Shown here: piece after piece, positions 9,589 to 17,848 of the stretch | Position numbering within the stretch: position 1 is the first letter of the stretch | How the letters are laid out: the number at the start of each line of letters is the position of its first letter | Source of the DNA: Streptomyces sp. ITFR-16 | GTDB lineage: Bacteria; Actinomycetota; Actinomycetes; Streptomycetales; Streptomycetaceae | DNA: 64,000 nt | Direction of reading: 5' to 3' | Assembly: GCF_031844705.1 (NCBI RefSeq) | Contig: NZ_CP134609.1 | Coordinates: 6,634,001 to 6,698,000, forward strand | The notes under the pieces: generated by a model | What the model saw: the letters and a program-made list of their open reading frames with translations, nothing else | Told to the model about the DNA's origin: nothing | Database searches by the model: none | Position numbers and translations under genes: made by a program

Positions 9589-10938
9589 ATGGGGGCAATG
9601 GAGCCCAACACTCTGCTAGAGGCTCTGATCGACGAGGCGGGTGTCTCCCGGGCCGGACTCGCCGCCCATGTGAACCGGGCCGGCCGCACCCGGGGCCTCT
9701 CGCTGCGCTACGAGCACACCGCCGTCGCCCGCTGGCTGAAGGGCCAGCGCCCGCGCGGCCAGGTGCCCGATCTGATCTGCGAGGTGCTGGGCAACCGCCT
9801 GAACAGGGCCGTTTCGCTCGATGACATCGGCATGGCGGCCCACGGCGGCCACCCGTCCGCGCAGGGCTCCTCGCTCACCGGCTTCGTCGAGCGGGCCACC
9901 GCCCTGTGGCGCTCCGACGAGCAGCAGCGCCCCCATGCCGTCGCCGCCCCGGCCGTCACGGGGACCACCGCGGTGATGCCCGTCTGGGAGTGGGAGAACC
10001 CGCCGGAGGACGCCGACGTCTCCCGGACGGGTCCGAACCGGGTCGGCCCGGCCGACATAGCGACACTGAGGGCGGCCCGTGCCCACTACGAACTGATGTA
10101 CCGCAGGGCCGGCGGAATCGCGACGCGTGCGCGCATCGTCGGCTTCCTCAACGCCGAGACGGCCCCCCTGCTGCGCGGCGGCTACAGCGACGCGACGGGG
10201 CGTCAGCTGCACCGCGCCACCGGCGCGCTGGTCGCCGTCGCCGGTATCTGCGCCTACGACTCCGACGCGCACGGGCTCGCCCAGCGCTACTTCCACCAGG
10301 CGCTGCGGCTGGCCAAGGCGAGCGGGGACCGGGGGCTCGGCGGCTATGTGATCGCGCTGCTGGTCAACCAGTCGCTGTTCCTGGCCGAGTTCCGGCAGTC
10401 CGTCGCCTTCGCCGAGGCGGCGCTGCGGGCCGCCGGACGCGACATCACCCCCGCCCTGGCCGCGGACCTCCACGCGATGCAGGCCAAGGCGTACGCCAGG
10501 CTCGGGGACCGGGCGAGCGCGCTGAGGTGCATCCGGCGCGCCGAGTCCGAGGCGGAAGGCATCCGGGCGGACCGGGAGCCGGACGAGACGGGGTACGTCC
10601 AGCCGGGTCTGGTCGATGTGCAGGTGGCGGAGGCCCTGCTGGGGCTGGGGGACCTCCCGGCGGCCAGGGAGCACGCCGTGGCCGCCGTGCGCACGCCCGC
10701 GCACGACCGGGGCCGGGTCCACCGGCTGGCGATGCTGACCACGATCGAGCTGCGCCAGGGCGAGGCGGACCGGGCGGCGGTCACGGCAGCGGAGATGGCG
10801 TTCCGGGCCCGGGGGATGGAGTCGCAGCGGCTGCGCGACCGGCTGCGGACGGTGCGCGCGGACCTGGTCGCGAGCAGGAGCGCCGACGCGGAGCGGGCGG
10901 CCGAACTGGTCGAGGGGGCGCTGCGCGTACCGCTGTGA
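9589..10938 (+). CDS. HTH regulator with TPR-like C-terminal domain
   Basis: A 449-residue probable cytoplasmic regulator. Residues about 5-75 look like a helix-turn-helix unit (LLEALIDEAGVSRAGLAAHV, then RYEHTAVARWLKGQRP). A linker follows, and residues about 160-440 form a helical, alanine-rich series consistent with tetratricopeptide repeats (for example QRYFHQALRLAKASGDRGLG and YARLGDRASALRCIRRAE). This architecture is common in Streptomyces developmental regulators such as the NsdA type; the relation is inferred from architecture only. GGAGG is 5 nt before ATG 9589; ATG 9598 is an alternative. The Nudix gene begins about 50 bases downstream on the same strand, so co-expression is likely. 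Confidence 0.75.
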   Translation: MGAMEPNTLLEALIDEAGVSRAGLAAHVNRAGRTRGLSLRYEHTAVARWLKGQRPRGQVPDLICEVLGNRLNRAVSLDDIGMAAHGGHPSAQGSSLTGFVERATALWRSDEQQRPHAVAAPAVTGTTAVMPVWEWENPPEDADVSRTGPNRVGPADIATLRAARAHYELMYRRAGGIATRARIVGFLNAETAPLLRGGYSDATGRQLHRATGALVAVAGICAYDSDAHGLAQRYFHQALRLAKASGDRGLGGYVIALLVNQSLFLAEFRQSVAFAEAALRAAGRDITPALAADLHAMQAKAYARLGDRASALRCIRRAESEAEGIRADREPDETGYVQPGLVDVQVAEALLGLGDLPAAREHAVAAVRTPAHDRGRVHRLAMLTTIELRQGEADRAAVTAAEMAFRARGMESQRLRDRLRTVRADLVASRSADAERAAELVEGALRVPL

Positions 10939-10989
10939 GCCGAGGTCTGCTGCGATATGGCCACCTACGAGTCAGAAGGTGGCAGAACT

Positions 10990-11520
10990 GTGCAGTGGAC
11001 GAACCTGAACGAACAAACTGTGTATGAGAACCGATGGTTCCGGGTCAATCTGGCCGATGTCGTCCTCCCCGACGGACATCACCTCGACCACTTCGTGATC
11101 CGGCTCCGCGCGGTCGCGGCGGCCACCGTCGTCAACGAGGCGAATGAGGTCCTGCTGCTGTGGCGGCACCGGTTCATCACCGACAGCTGGGGCTGGGAGA
11201 TCGCCGCCGGGGTGGTCGAGGACGGCGAGGAGCCCGCCGCGGCGGCCGCCCGGGAGATGGAGGAGGAGACCGGCTGGCGCCCCGGCCCGCTGCACCCGCT
11301 GCTGACCGTGGAGCCGTCGAACGGCCTCACCGACGCCCGGCACCACTTCTACTGGGGCGAGCAGGCCGCCTGGACGGGCGATCCCTGCGACGCCTTCGAG
11401 TCCTCGCGCCGCGAGTGGATACCGCTCAAGCTGGTGCCCGACATGATCGCGCGCGGCGAGGTCCCGGCGGCGGGCATGGCGGCCAGCCTGATGATGCTGC
11501 ACCACTTACGGCTGGGCTGA
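10990..11520 (+). CDS. Nudix hydrolase, ADP-ribose pyrophosphatase type, with a TTA codon
   Basis: A 176-residue Nudix enzyme. The Nudix box G-x5-E-x7-REUxEExGU is complete (VVEDGEEPAAAAAREMEEET, about residues 66-86), so metal-dependent cleavage of a nucleoside diphosphate derivative is expected; sequence around the box resembles ADP-ribose pyrophosphatases. I choose GTG 10990 because GAAGGTGG ends 7 nt before it; ATG 10957 in the same frame would add 11 residues. The fifth codon from the end (11506-11508) is TTA, the rare leucine codon read by the bldA tRNA in Streptomyces. It follows the HTH/TPR regulator on the same strand and ends before a convergent terminator. Confidence 0.87.
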   Translation: MQWTNLNEQTVYENRWFRVNLADVVLPDGHHLDHFVIRLRAVAAATVVNEANEVLLLWRHRFITDSWGWEIAAGVVEDGEEPAAAAAREMEEETGWRPGPLHPLLTVEPSNGLTDARHHFYWGEQAAWTGDPCDAFESSRREWIPLKLVPDMIARGEVPAAGMAASLMMLHHLRLG

Positions 11521-11530
11521 GCGTTCCGCA

Positions 11531-11565
11531 CGTGTGCGAGGGGCCGGGCCGGTCCCTCGCACACG
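11531..11565. terminator. Bidirectional terminator between the Nudix and hydroxyacyl-CoA dehydrogenase genes
   Basis: A perfect 12-bp stem (CGTGTGCGAGGG at 11531-11542 with CCCTCGCACACG at 11554-11565) lies between two convergent stop codons. Confidence 0.82.
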
Positions 11566-11574
11566 CCGGTGGTG

Positions 11575-12435
11575 TCAGGCGTACGGGTAGAAGCCCGAGC
11601 CCGTCTTGCGGCCGAGCCGGCCCGCGTCGACCATGCGCTGGAGCAGCGGGGGAGCGGCGTACAGCGGCTCCTTGTACTCGGCGTACATCGAGTCCGCGAC
11701 CGACGCCACGGTGTCCAGACCGATCAGGTCGGCGAGCTTGAGCGGGCCCATCGGGTGGGCGCAGCCCATCTCCATGCCGTTGTCGATGTCCTCGCGGCTG
11801 GCGATGCCCGACTCGAACATCCGGATCGCGGAGAGCAGGTACGGGATCAGCAGCGCGTTGACCACGAAGCCGGAGCGGTCCTGGGCGCGGATCGGGTGCT
11901 TGCCGAGTATGTCCTGCACCACGGTCTCGGCCCGCTTGACCGTCTCGTCCGACGTCGTCAGCGCGGGGATCAGCTCGACGAGCCGCTGCACCGGGGCCGG
12001 GTTGAAGAAGTGGATGCCGATGACCTGGTCCGGGCGGGAGGTCGCGACGGCCAGCTTCACCAGCGGGATGGAGGAGGTGTTGGAGGCGAGGATCGCGTCC
12101 CGCCGGGTCACCACCTGGTCGAGCACCTGGAAGATCTCGGTCTTGACCTGCTCGTTCTCCACGACGGCCTCGATGACGAGGTCGCGGTCGGCGAACTCGC
12201 CGAGGTCGGTGGTGAAGCTGAGACGGGCGAGGGTCTCGTCGCGCTCCTCAGCGGTGATCTTGCCGCGTTCGGCTGCCTTCGAGAGGGAGTTGTGGAGCCG
12301 GGTGCGGCCGATCTCCAGCGCCTCGCCGGTGGTCTCGGCCACCTTGACGTCGAGGCCGCTGCGGGCGCACACCTCCGCGATGCCTGCGCCCATCTGGCCA
12401 CAGCCGACCACCCCGACGCGTGCAATGTCGGCCAT
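11575..12435 (-). CDS. 3-hydroxybutyryl-CoA dehydrogenase
   Basis: A 286-residue NAD(P)-dependent 3-hydroxyacyl-CoA dehydrogenase that interconverts acetoacetyl-CoA and 3-hydroxybutyryl-CoA in short-chain acyl metabolism. The Rossmann motif GVVGCGQMGAGIAEV is at about residues 7-21, the catalytic region SNTSSIPL and HFFNPAPVQRLVELI in the middle, and the C-terminal helical domain has NGMEMGCAHPMGPLKLADLI. Length fits the single-function family (about 282-290). The ATG at 12435 begins MADIARVGVVG; GTG 12447 is an alternative with GAAAGG upstream. It is divergent from the Tat-exported glycosidase-like gene. Confidence 0.9.
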   Translation of the reverse strand: MADIARVGVVGCGQMGAGIAEVCARSGLDVKVAETTGEALEIGRTRLHNSLSKAAERGKITAEERDETLARLSFTTDLGEFADRDLVIEAVVENEQVKTEIFQVLDQVVTRRDAILASNTSSIPLVKLAVATSRPDQVIGIHFFNPAPVQRLVELIPALTTSDETVKRAETVVQDILGKHPIRAQDRSGFVVNALLIPYLLSAIRMFESGIASREDIDNGMEMGCAHPMGPLKLADLIGLDTVASVADSMYAEYKEPLYAAPPLLQRMVDAGRLGRKTGSGFYPYA

Positions 12436-12631
12436 AGAGTCCGTCACCTCGTGCCTTTCGCTGTTCTCCGTTCGGCGGCTTCCGTCTGATTCCGGGCTCC
12501 ACCACGACCCCACGACGTTACTCCGCGCCTTACCGGGGATCGCGGGCCGGGGCAGGCATGCTCGGCTCTGTGCCCGGAATGCGGGACTGTGCGAGTGCGG
12601 ACGAGTACAGAGAGACGGCAGGTGCGACGAT

Positions 12632-13912
12632 ATGCGGCGAATGACCCGAAGGGGCTTTGTGACGGGAGCGGCCGGGACGGTCGCGGGGGTGACCGCGTCG
12701 GCCACCGTGGCCGGTGACGCGGTCGCCGGACCCCGGAGCGCGGCGGCCCGCCCGGCCCCCGGGGGCGCCTCGCGCGATGTGGTGCGGCGCGAGCTGCGCG
12801 GCATGTGGGTGGCGACCGTCGGCAATCTCGACTGGCCGTCGGAGCCGGGCCTGTCCGCCGCCGCCCAGCGGGCCGGGCTGATCGCGTACCTCGACGAGGC
12901 GGTGGAGCGGCGGCTGAACACCGTGATCCTCCAGGTCCGCCCGTCCGCCGACGCGCTGTGGCCCTCGCCGTACGAGCCGTGGGCCCAGTGCCTCACCGGC
13001 GTCCAGGGCAAGGACCCCGGCTGGGACCCGCTGGGCACGGCCGTGCGGGAGGCGCACGACCGGGGGCTGGAGCTGCACGCCTGGTTCAACCCGTACCGGG
13101 TCGCCAACCACACCGACCCCTCCCGGCTGGCCGCCTCCCATCCCGCGCGGCTCCACCCCGGCTGGGTGCTGCCCTACGGCGGGAAGCTCTACTACGACCC
13201 GGGGCTGCCCGAGGTCCGCGCCTTCGTCCAGGACGCGATGCTCGACGCGGTGCGCCGCTACGACATCGACGCCGTCCACTGGGACGACTACTTCTACCCG
13301 TATCCCGTCGCGGGACAGACCTTCGCGGACGACGCCACCTACGCGAAGCACGGGGCGGGCTTCCCCGACAAGGCCGCCTGGCGCCGCGCCAACACCGACA
13401 GGCTGGTCCGCGAGACCGCCGAGCGCATCAAGGCGGTCAAGCCCGGGGTCCGCTTCGGCATCAGCCCCTTCGGCGTGTGGCGCAACGCCTCCGCGGACCC
13501 GCTCGGCTCACGGACCGCGGCGGGGGTGCAGACGTACGACGACCTCCACGCGGACACCCGCGGCTGGATCAAGAAGGGGTGGATCGACTACATCTGCCCG
13601 CAGATCTACTGGAACATCGGCTTCACCGCCGCCGACTACGCCGTGCTGCTGCCCTGGTGGGACGAGGTGGTACGGGGCACGGGCGTCGACCTCTTCGTCG
13701 GCGAGGCCCTCTACAAGGCCGGCGACCCGGCCCAGCCCGCCGCCTGGCAGGACCCGGCGGAACTCTCCCGGCACATCGACCTCGCCGCCGGATACGACCA
13801 GGTCCGCGGCCATGCCTTCTTCTCCGGGAAGGCGGTGGTCGCGGACCGGGTGGGCGCGATGGAGCGGGTGGTGGCCGACCACTACCGGACGCGGGCCCGG
13901 CCACCCCGCTGA
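12632..13912 (+). CDS. Tat-exported GH10-like (DUF187/GHL10) glycoside hydrolase
   Basis: A 426-residue secreted protein. The N-terminus MRRMTRRGFVTGAAG is a twin-arginine signal with a hydrophobic Ala/Thr/Gly stretch and a likely cleavage near AVAGPRSAAA. The mature part begins RRELRGMWVATVGNLDWPS and fits the TIM-barrel GHL10/DUF187 family: NTVILQVRPSADALWPSPYEP, LELHAWFNPYRV, and DAVHWDDYFYPYP with acidic residues in the expected places. Family members act on cell-surface or environmental polysaccharides; the substrate here is unknown. It stands alone, facing away from the dehydrogenase gene. Confidence 0.85.
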   Translation: MRRMTRRGFVTGAAGTVAGVTASATVAGDAVAGPRSAAARPAPGGASRDVVRRELRGMWVATVGNLDWPSEPGLSAAAQRAGLIAYLDEAVERRLNTVILQVRPSADALWPSPYEPWAQCLTGVQGKDPGWDPLGTAVREAHDRGLELHAWFNPYRVANHTDPSRLAASHPARLHPGWVLPYGGKLYYDPGLPEVRAFVQDAMLDAVRRYDIDAVHWDDYFYPYPVAGQTFADDATYAKHGAGFPDKAAWRRANTDRLVRETAERIKAVKPGVRFGISPFGVWRNASADPLGSRTAAGVQTYDDLHADTRGWIKKGWIDYICPQIYWNIGFTAADYAVLLPWWDEVVRGTGVDLFVGEALYKAGDPAQPAAWQDPAELSRHIDLAAGYDQVRGHAFFSGKAVVADRVGAMERVVADHYRTRARPPR

Positions 13913-13921
13913 CGACACGCC

Positions 13922-14125
13922 CTAGGACCCCGGGTCCCGGACGGCGTCGTGCTGGACGACGCTGTCCGGGCCGGGTGCGACGAGATGTTCGTGTCCGTCG
14001 CCGAAGCGGACGCGGTACGGGGGAGTGCCCCCGGCACCGAGCACTTCGACGATCTCCGCGACCCGGTCGTGCTCGCCCACGGTCCTGCCGTGCGTCAGCA
14101 GCCGGTCGCCCGTGTGTGCCTCCAT
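13922..14125 (-). CDS. DUF1918 small protein
   Basis: A 67-residue protein with the DUF1918 pattern: GDRLLTHGRTVGEHDRVAEI, then PPYRVRFGDGHEHLVAPGPD. The family forms a small beta-rich (SH3-like) fold of unknown function and is common in Streptomyces. The ATG at 14125 is set by a perfect AGGAGGT about 7 nt upstream on the minus strand. A longer open frame through this region is only the antisense of the EamA gene context and has no support. Confidence 0.82.
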   Translation of the reverse strand: MEAHTGDRLLTHGRTVGEHDRVAEIVEVLGAGGTPPYRVRFGDGHEHLVAPGPDSVVQHDAVRDPGS

Positions 14126-14166
14126 CGGGGTGACCTCCTCACGGTGGCGTTCCCTTGTCGACAAGT

Positions 14167-15078
14167 CTATGACCGGCGGGCTCCCGTGTGCTGGGTGACC
14201 GCGATGCAGACGAGGACCGCGACGGCGGCCACCGGCGCGGCGGGGGCCACCTCCTCGCCGAGCAGGAAGAACGACCAGAACAGGGTCAGCAGGGGCTGGG
14301 CGAGCTGGAGCTGGCTGGCGCGTGCCACCCCGATCCCGGCCATGCCCCGGTACCAGACGTAGAGCCCGAAGAAGGTGGAGACCGCCGCCACCCAGACCAG
14401 GCCGATCACGCCGTGCGCGGTCGGCCGAACCGGTTCGAGGGGCAGCGCGACGGCGGCGCCCGCCACCGCGAGCGGCAGGGCCAGGATCAGCGCCCAGCCG
14501 GTCACCTGCCAGCCCGGCATCACCTTCGCCAGCCTGCCGCCCTCGGTGTACCCGGCGGCGCACACCAGCAGGGCGCCGAACAGATACAGGTCCCCGGCGC
14601 CGAGCGCCCCGCCGCTCTGCACCACCGTGAACGAGATGACCACGGCCGCGCCGGCCAGCGCCGCGCACCAGAACGCGCGGGGCGGGCGGGCCCCGGTGCG
14701 CAGCGAGGCGAACACCGCCGTGGTCAGCGGCAGCAGCCCCACCACGACCGCCGCGTGCGAGGTCGTCGAGGTCCGCAGCGCCAGCGTCGTCAGCAGGGGG
14801 AAGCCGACCACCACCCCGCCCGCCACCACGGCGAGTGCCGCCCAGTGCTCCCGCGCGGGCACCCGCACCCGGGCCGCGAGCAGCACCGTGCCCGCGATCA
14901 CGGCGGCGAGCAGGCTGCGCAGCGCCACCAGTGACCAGGGGCCGAAGCTCTCCAGGCCCCATGCGGTGGAGGGGAAGGTCAGCGAGAAGGTGACCACGCC
15001 GAGCAGGGCCAGCAGAGTGCCGCCGCGACCGGCCGGGAGGTCCACCGGGGGATCGGGGAGTGCGGGGCCCCTCGTCAT
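14167..15078 (-). CDS. EamA/DMT-family exporter
   Basis: A 303-residue membrane protein with about ten hydrophobic helices arranged as two EamA repeats (first about residues 25-150, second about 160-295). It belongs to the drug/metabolite transporter superfamily, whose members export amino acids and other metabolites; the substrate is not readable. The ATG at 15078 is used; the frame opens 51 bases earlier at ATG 15129, which would overlap the first codon of the divergent MocR regulator. That regulator probably controls this exporter, a common arrangement for MocR/EamA pairs. Confidence 0.85.
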   Translation of the reverse strand: MTRGPALPDPPVDLPAGRGGTLLALLGVVTFSLTFPSTAWGLESFGPWSLVALRSLLAAVIAGTVLLAARVRVPAREHWAALAVVAGGVVVGFPLLTTLALRTSTTSHAAVVVGLLPLTTAVFASLRTGARPPRAFWCAALAGAAVVISFTVVQSGGALGAGDLYLFGALLVCAAGYTEGGRLAKVMPGWQVTGWALILALPLAVAGAAVALPLEPVRPTAHGVIGLVWVAAVSTFFGLYVWYRGMAGIGVARASQLQLAQPLLTLFWSFFLLGEEVAPAAPVAAVAVLVCIAVTQHTGARRS

Positions 15079-15127
15079 GGGCCGCACCGCTATCGGGGTC
15101 TGGGCAGTAGCGCTATCCTGTGCTCTC

Positions 15128-16609
15128 ATGCATGAGCGTAGCAGTGTGGCGGAGCTGGCCGATTCCCTGCGGAGCGAGCTGTATCGCTACTCGCACGGCG
15201 AGAAGCTGCCGTCCAGCCGGGTCCTGGTCGAGCGCTTCCGGGCCAGCCCCGTGACCGTGTCCCGGGCCGTCGCCCAGCTCGCCGCCGAAGGGCTCGTCGT
15301 CACCCGCCCCGGCGCCGGTGCCTTCCGCGCGCACCCGCCGGCCGGTGCCTCCCCGGCCGGCGACACCTCCTGGCAGGAGGTCTCGCTCAGCGGCGACGGC
15401 GGCCCCGAGGCGCTGCCGCGCACCGTCGACGCGTCCGGCGTCCTGGCCACCCTGGCCGCCCCGCCCACGGGCGTCATCGAGTTCAACGGCGGCTATCTGC
15501 ACGGCTCGCTCCAGCCCGAACGCGCCCTGGCCGCCGCGCTGGCCCGGGCAGGGCGCCGCCCCGGGGCCTGGAGCCGCCCGCCCACCGACGGGCTCACCGA
15601 ACTGCGTGCCTGGTTCGCCCGGGAGATCGGGCCCGCGCTCACCGCCGCCGATGTGCTGATCACGGCCGGCGGCCAGAGCGCCCTGGCCACCGCATTGCGG
15701 GCGCTCGCCCCGCCCGGCGCACCCGTCCTCGTCGAGTCGCCCACCTACCCAGGCATGCTCGCCGCCGCGCGGGCCGCCGGGCTGCGGCCGGTGCCCGTCC
15801 CGGTCGACGCCGACGGCATCCGGCCCGAGCTGCTGGCCGCCGCCTTCCGGGCCACCGGCGCCCGTGTCCTCGTCTGCCAGCCGCTGTTCCAGAACCCGAC
15901 CGGCACGGTCCTGTCCGAGGCCCGGCGGCCCGAGGTCGTCCGGATCGCCCGAGAGGCCGGGGCCTTCGTCGTCGAGGACGACTTCGCCCGCCTCCTCGTC
16001 CACGACGACGCCGGACCGCTGCCGGGCCCGCTGGCCGCCGACGACCCCGACGGCGTCGTCGTCCACGTCCGCTCGCTCACCAAGGCCGCCTCGCCGAGCC
16101 TGCGGGTGGGCGCCCTCGCCGCGCGCGGCCCGGCCCTCGAACGGCTGCGGGCCATCCAGGTCGTCGAGAGCTTCTTCGTCCCCCGGCCGCTCCAGGAGGC
16201 CGCCGTCGAACTGGTCGGCTCACCCGCCTGGAGCCGCCATCTGCGCGCCCTCCCGGCGGAGCTGAGGGCCCGCCGGAGCGCGATGACCACGGCGCTGAGC
16301 GAGGCGCTGCCCGGCCTCGCGCTGTCCCGCGTCCCGGCCGGCGGGGGCTTCCTGTGGCTGCGGCTGCCCGGAGCCGAAGCCGGCACGGACGAGTCCGCCA
16401 TGGTGGCGTCCGCGCTGCGCGCCGGGGTCGCTGTCGCGCCCGGGCGGCCCTACTTCAGCGCCGAACCCCCGTCACCGCACATCCGGTTGAGTTTCGCCTC
16501 GGTCGCCGGCCCCGCCGAGATCGCCGAGGGCGTGCGCCGGCTCCGTACCGCCTGGGAGGAAACCCGGGCCACCGAAAACCCCGGGGAACGGTCCGCCCCC
16601 GGCCGATAG
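15128..16609 (+). CDS. MocR-type regulator (GntR HTH + aminotransferase-like domain)
   Basis: A 493-residue PLP-dependent regulator. The GntR winged helix is N-terminal (LADSLRSELYRYSHGEKLPS, then SPVTVSRAVAQLAAEGLV, residues about 8-70). The class I aminotransferase fold fills residues about 110-480, with the PLP lysine in RSLTKAASPSLRVGAL and the conserved FQNPTG motif. Such proteins sense amino-acid-like effectors through PLP. TATCCT (15114-15119) lies 8 nt before the ATG and no ribosome site is visible, so the transcript is probably leaderless or nearly so. Its target is likely the divergent EamA exporter. Confidence 0.9.
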   Translation: MHERSSVAELADSLRSELYRYSHGEKLPSSRVLVERFRASPVTVSRAVAQLAAEGLVVTRPGAGAFRAHPPAGASPAGDTSWQEVSLSGDGGPEALPRTVDASGVLATLAAPPTGVIEFNGGYLHGSLQPERALAAALARAGRRPGAWSRPPTDGLTELRAWFAREIGPALTAADVLITAGGQSALATALRALAPPGAPVLVESPTYPGMLAAARAAGLRPVPVPVDADGIRPELLAAAFRATGARVLVCQPLFQNPTGTVLSEARRPEVVRIAREAGAFVVEDDFARLLVHDDAGPLPGPLAADDPDGVVVHVRSLTKAASPSLRVGALAARGPALERLRAIQVVESFFVPRPLQEAAVELVGSPAWSRHLRALPAELRARRSAMTTALSEALPGLALSRVPAGGGFLWLRLPGAEAGTDESAMVASALRAGVAVAPGRPYFSAEPPSPHIRLSFASVAGPAEIAEGVRRLRTAWEETRATENPGERSAPGR

Positions 16610-16618
16610 CCTCCGGCC

Positions 16619-17050
16619 ATGACCGAAACGCCTCGGCACCGTTACGAGATCTCGTCCGACCCCGCCCGGCTCGACGCCGGCCGTGTCCACAACTGGCTCT
16701 CCACGGACGCCTACTGGGCCAAGGGCCGCACCCGCGAGCACCAGGACCGGGCCATCGCCGGCTCGCTCAACTTCGGTGCCTACGCCCTCGGGTCGGGTGA
16801 ACAGGCCGGCTACGCCCGCGTGGTGACCGACCACGCCACCTTCGCCTGGCTCTGCGACGTCTATGTCGACCCGGCGGCGCGCGGGCACGGTCTGGGCGGG
16901 CGGCTCGTCGCCGCGGCGCGCGATCACCTCGCCCCGACGGGCGTCCGCAGGTTCCTGCTCGCCACGGCGGACGCGCACGGGGTCTACGAGAGGGCCGGAT
17001 TCCGGCCACTGGATCATCCGGACCAGTGGATGTGCCTGCGGTTCGCCTGA
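16619..17050 (+). CDS. GNAT-family N-acetyltransferase
   Basis: A 143-residue single-domain GNAT protein. The acetyl-CoA-binding motif A is VYVDPAARGHGLGGRLV (about residues 80-96), followed by LLATADAHGVYERAGF. The substrate is unknown. The start ATG is 10 bases after the MocR stop; TAGCCT (16607-16612), which includes the MocR stop codon, lies exactly 6 nt before it and could be the -10 of a leaderless transcript. It may therefore be expressed alone as well as by readthrough. Confidence 0.87.
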   Translation: MTETPRHRYEISSDPARLDAGRVHNWLSTDAYWAKGRTREHQDRAIAGSLNFGAYALGSGEQAGYARVVTDHATFAWLCDVYVDPAARGHGLGGRLVAAARDHLAPTGVRRFLLATADAHGVYERAGFRPLDHPDQWMCLRFA

Positions 17051-17110
17051 CCGCAAGCGCTTCCGGAGGCGCTCTTGACCTGGGGGGCCAACGGCTCCAC
17101 GATCGCGCCC

Positions 17111-17686
17111 ATGAGTGTTCGAGTCTCGCTCGTCGCGGCGGCGCGCAGCTCCTCCCTGCTCGGTGAGCGCTTCGAGGACGACCGGCCGCTCGACGAGGCC
17201 GGCTGGCACGAGGTGCGGTTCGCCGCCCCCGCCCTGATCGCCCTCGGGGCGGCCGAACTCCGCTACTGCTCGCCCACCCCGCGCAGCCGCGCCACGGGCG
17301 ACGCCCTCGGCTTCGCGCCCCTGGTCCAGCCCGCCCTGCGCGACTGCGACATGGGGCGGTGGCGGGGCTTCACCCTCGCCGACGTCACCGCCCGCGAACC
17401 GGCCGCCGTGGACGCCTGGCTGGCGGACCCGCGCTCCGCCCCGCACGGCGGTGAACCACTGCTCGCGTTCATCTCGCGGATCGGCGGCTGGCTGGACACC
17501 CGCCCCGCCTGCGACGGGGCCATCGTCGCCGTCGCCGAGCCGGCCGTCGTGCGGGCCGCCCTCGTCTACGCCCTGAACGCCCCGCCGTCCTCGTACTGGA
17601 ACGTCGACGTGCCGCCGCTCTCCACGGTCACCCTGACCGGGCTGCCCCGCCGCTGGAGCCTGCGCCTGGGCACCGTCGTGCACTGA
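17111..17686 (+). CDS. Histidine-phosphatase-like protein lacking catalytic histidines
   Basis: A 191-residue protein that follows the layout of the phosphoglycerate-mutase-like histidine phosphatases: a first strand LVAAARSS where the family has LVRHGET, the segment SPTPRSRATGDALGF (family SPLxRAxQTAxAL), CDMGRWRGFTLADV (family DLGxWEG), and AVAEPAVVRAAL where the family has xSHGGVIRAL. Both essential histidines are thus replaced, so phosphatase activity is unlikely; a binding or regulatory role is inferred. The ATG at 17111 is preferred to GTG 17075 because homology begins there. It lies between a GNAT gene and a serine hydrolase, all on the plus strand. Confidence 0.7.
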   Translation: MSVRVSLVAAARSSSLLGERFEDDRPLDEAGWHEVRFAAPALIALGAAELRYCSPTPRSRATGDALGFAPLVQPALRDCDMGRWRGFTLADVTAREPAAVDAWLADPRSAPHGGEPLLAFISRIGGWLDTRPACDGAIVAVAEPAVVRAALVYALNAPPSSYWNVDVPPLSTVTLTGLPRRWSLRLGTVVH

Positions 17687-17848
17687 TCGGGCACCCGCCC
17701 GGCCCGGCGCGACGCCCCTCACCCCCTCCCGGTCCGGCGCCGGTCCGCCGCGATGCCCGACGCGCGCCCCTTCCCGCCGGTCCGACCAGTCGGTACGTTG
17801 TCCCGGAACCGGGCCCGCCCCGGCGTGCCCCAGGCGAGGGAGGCCACC

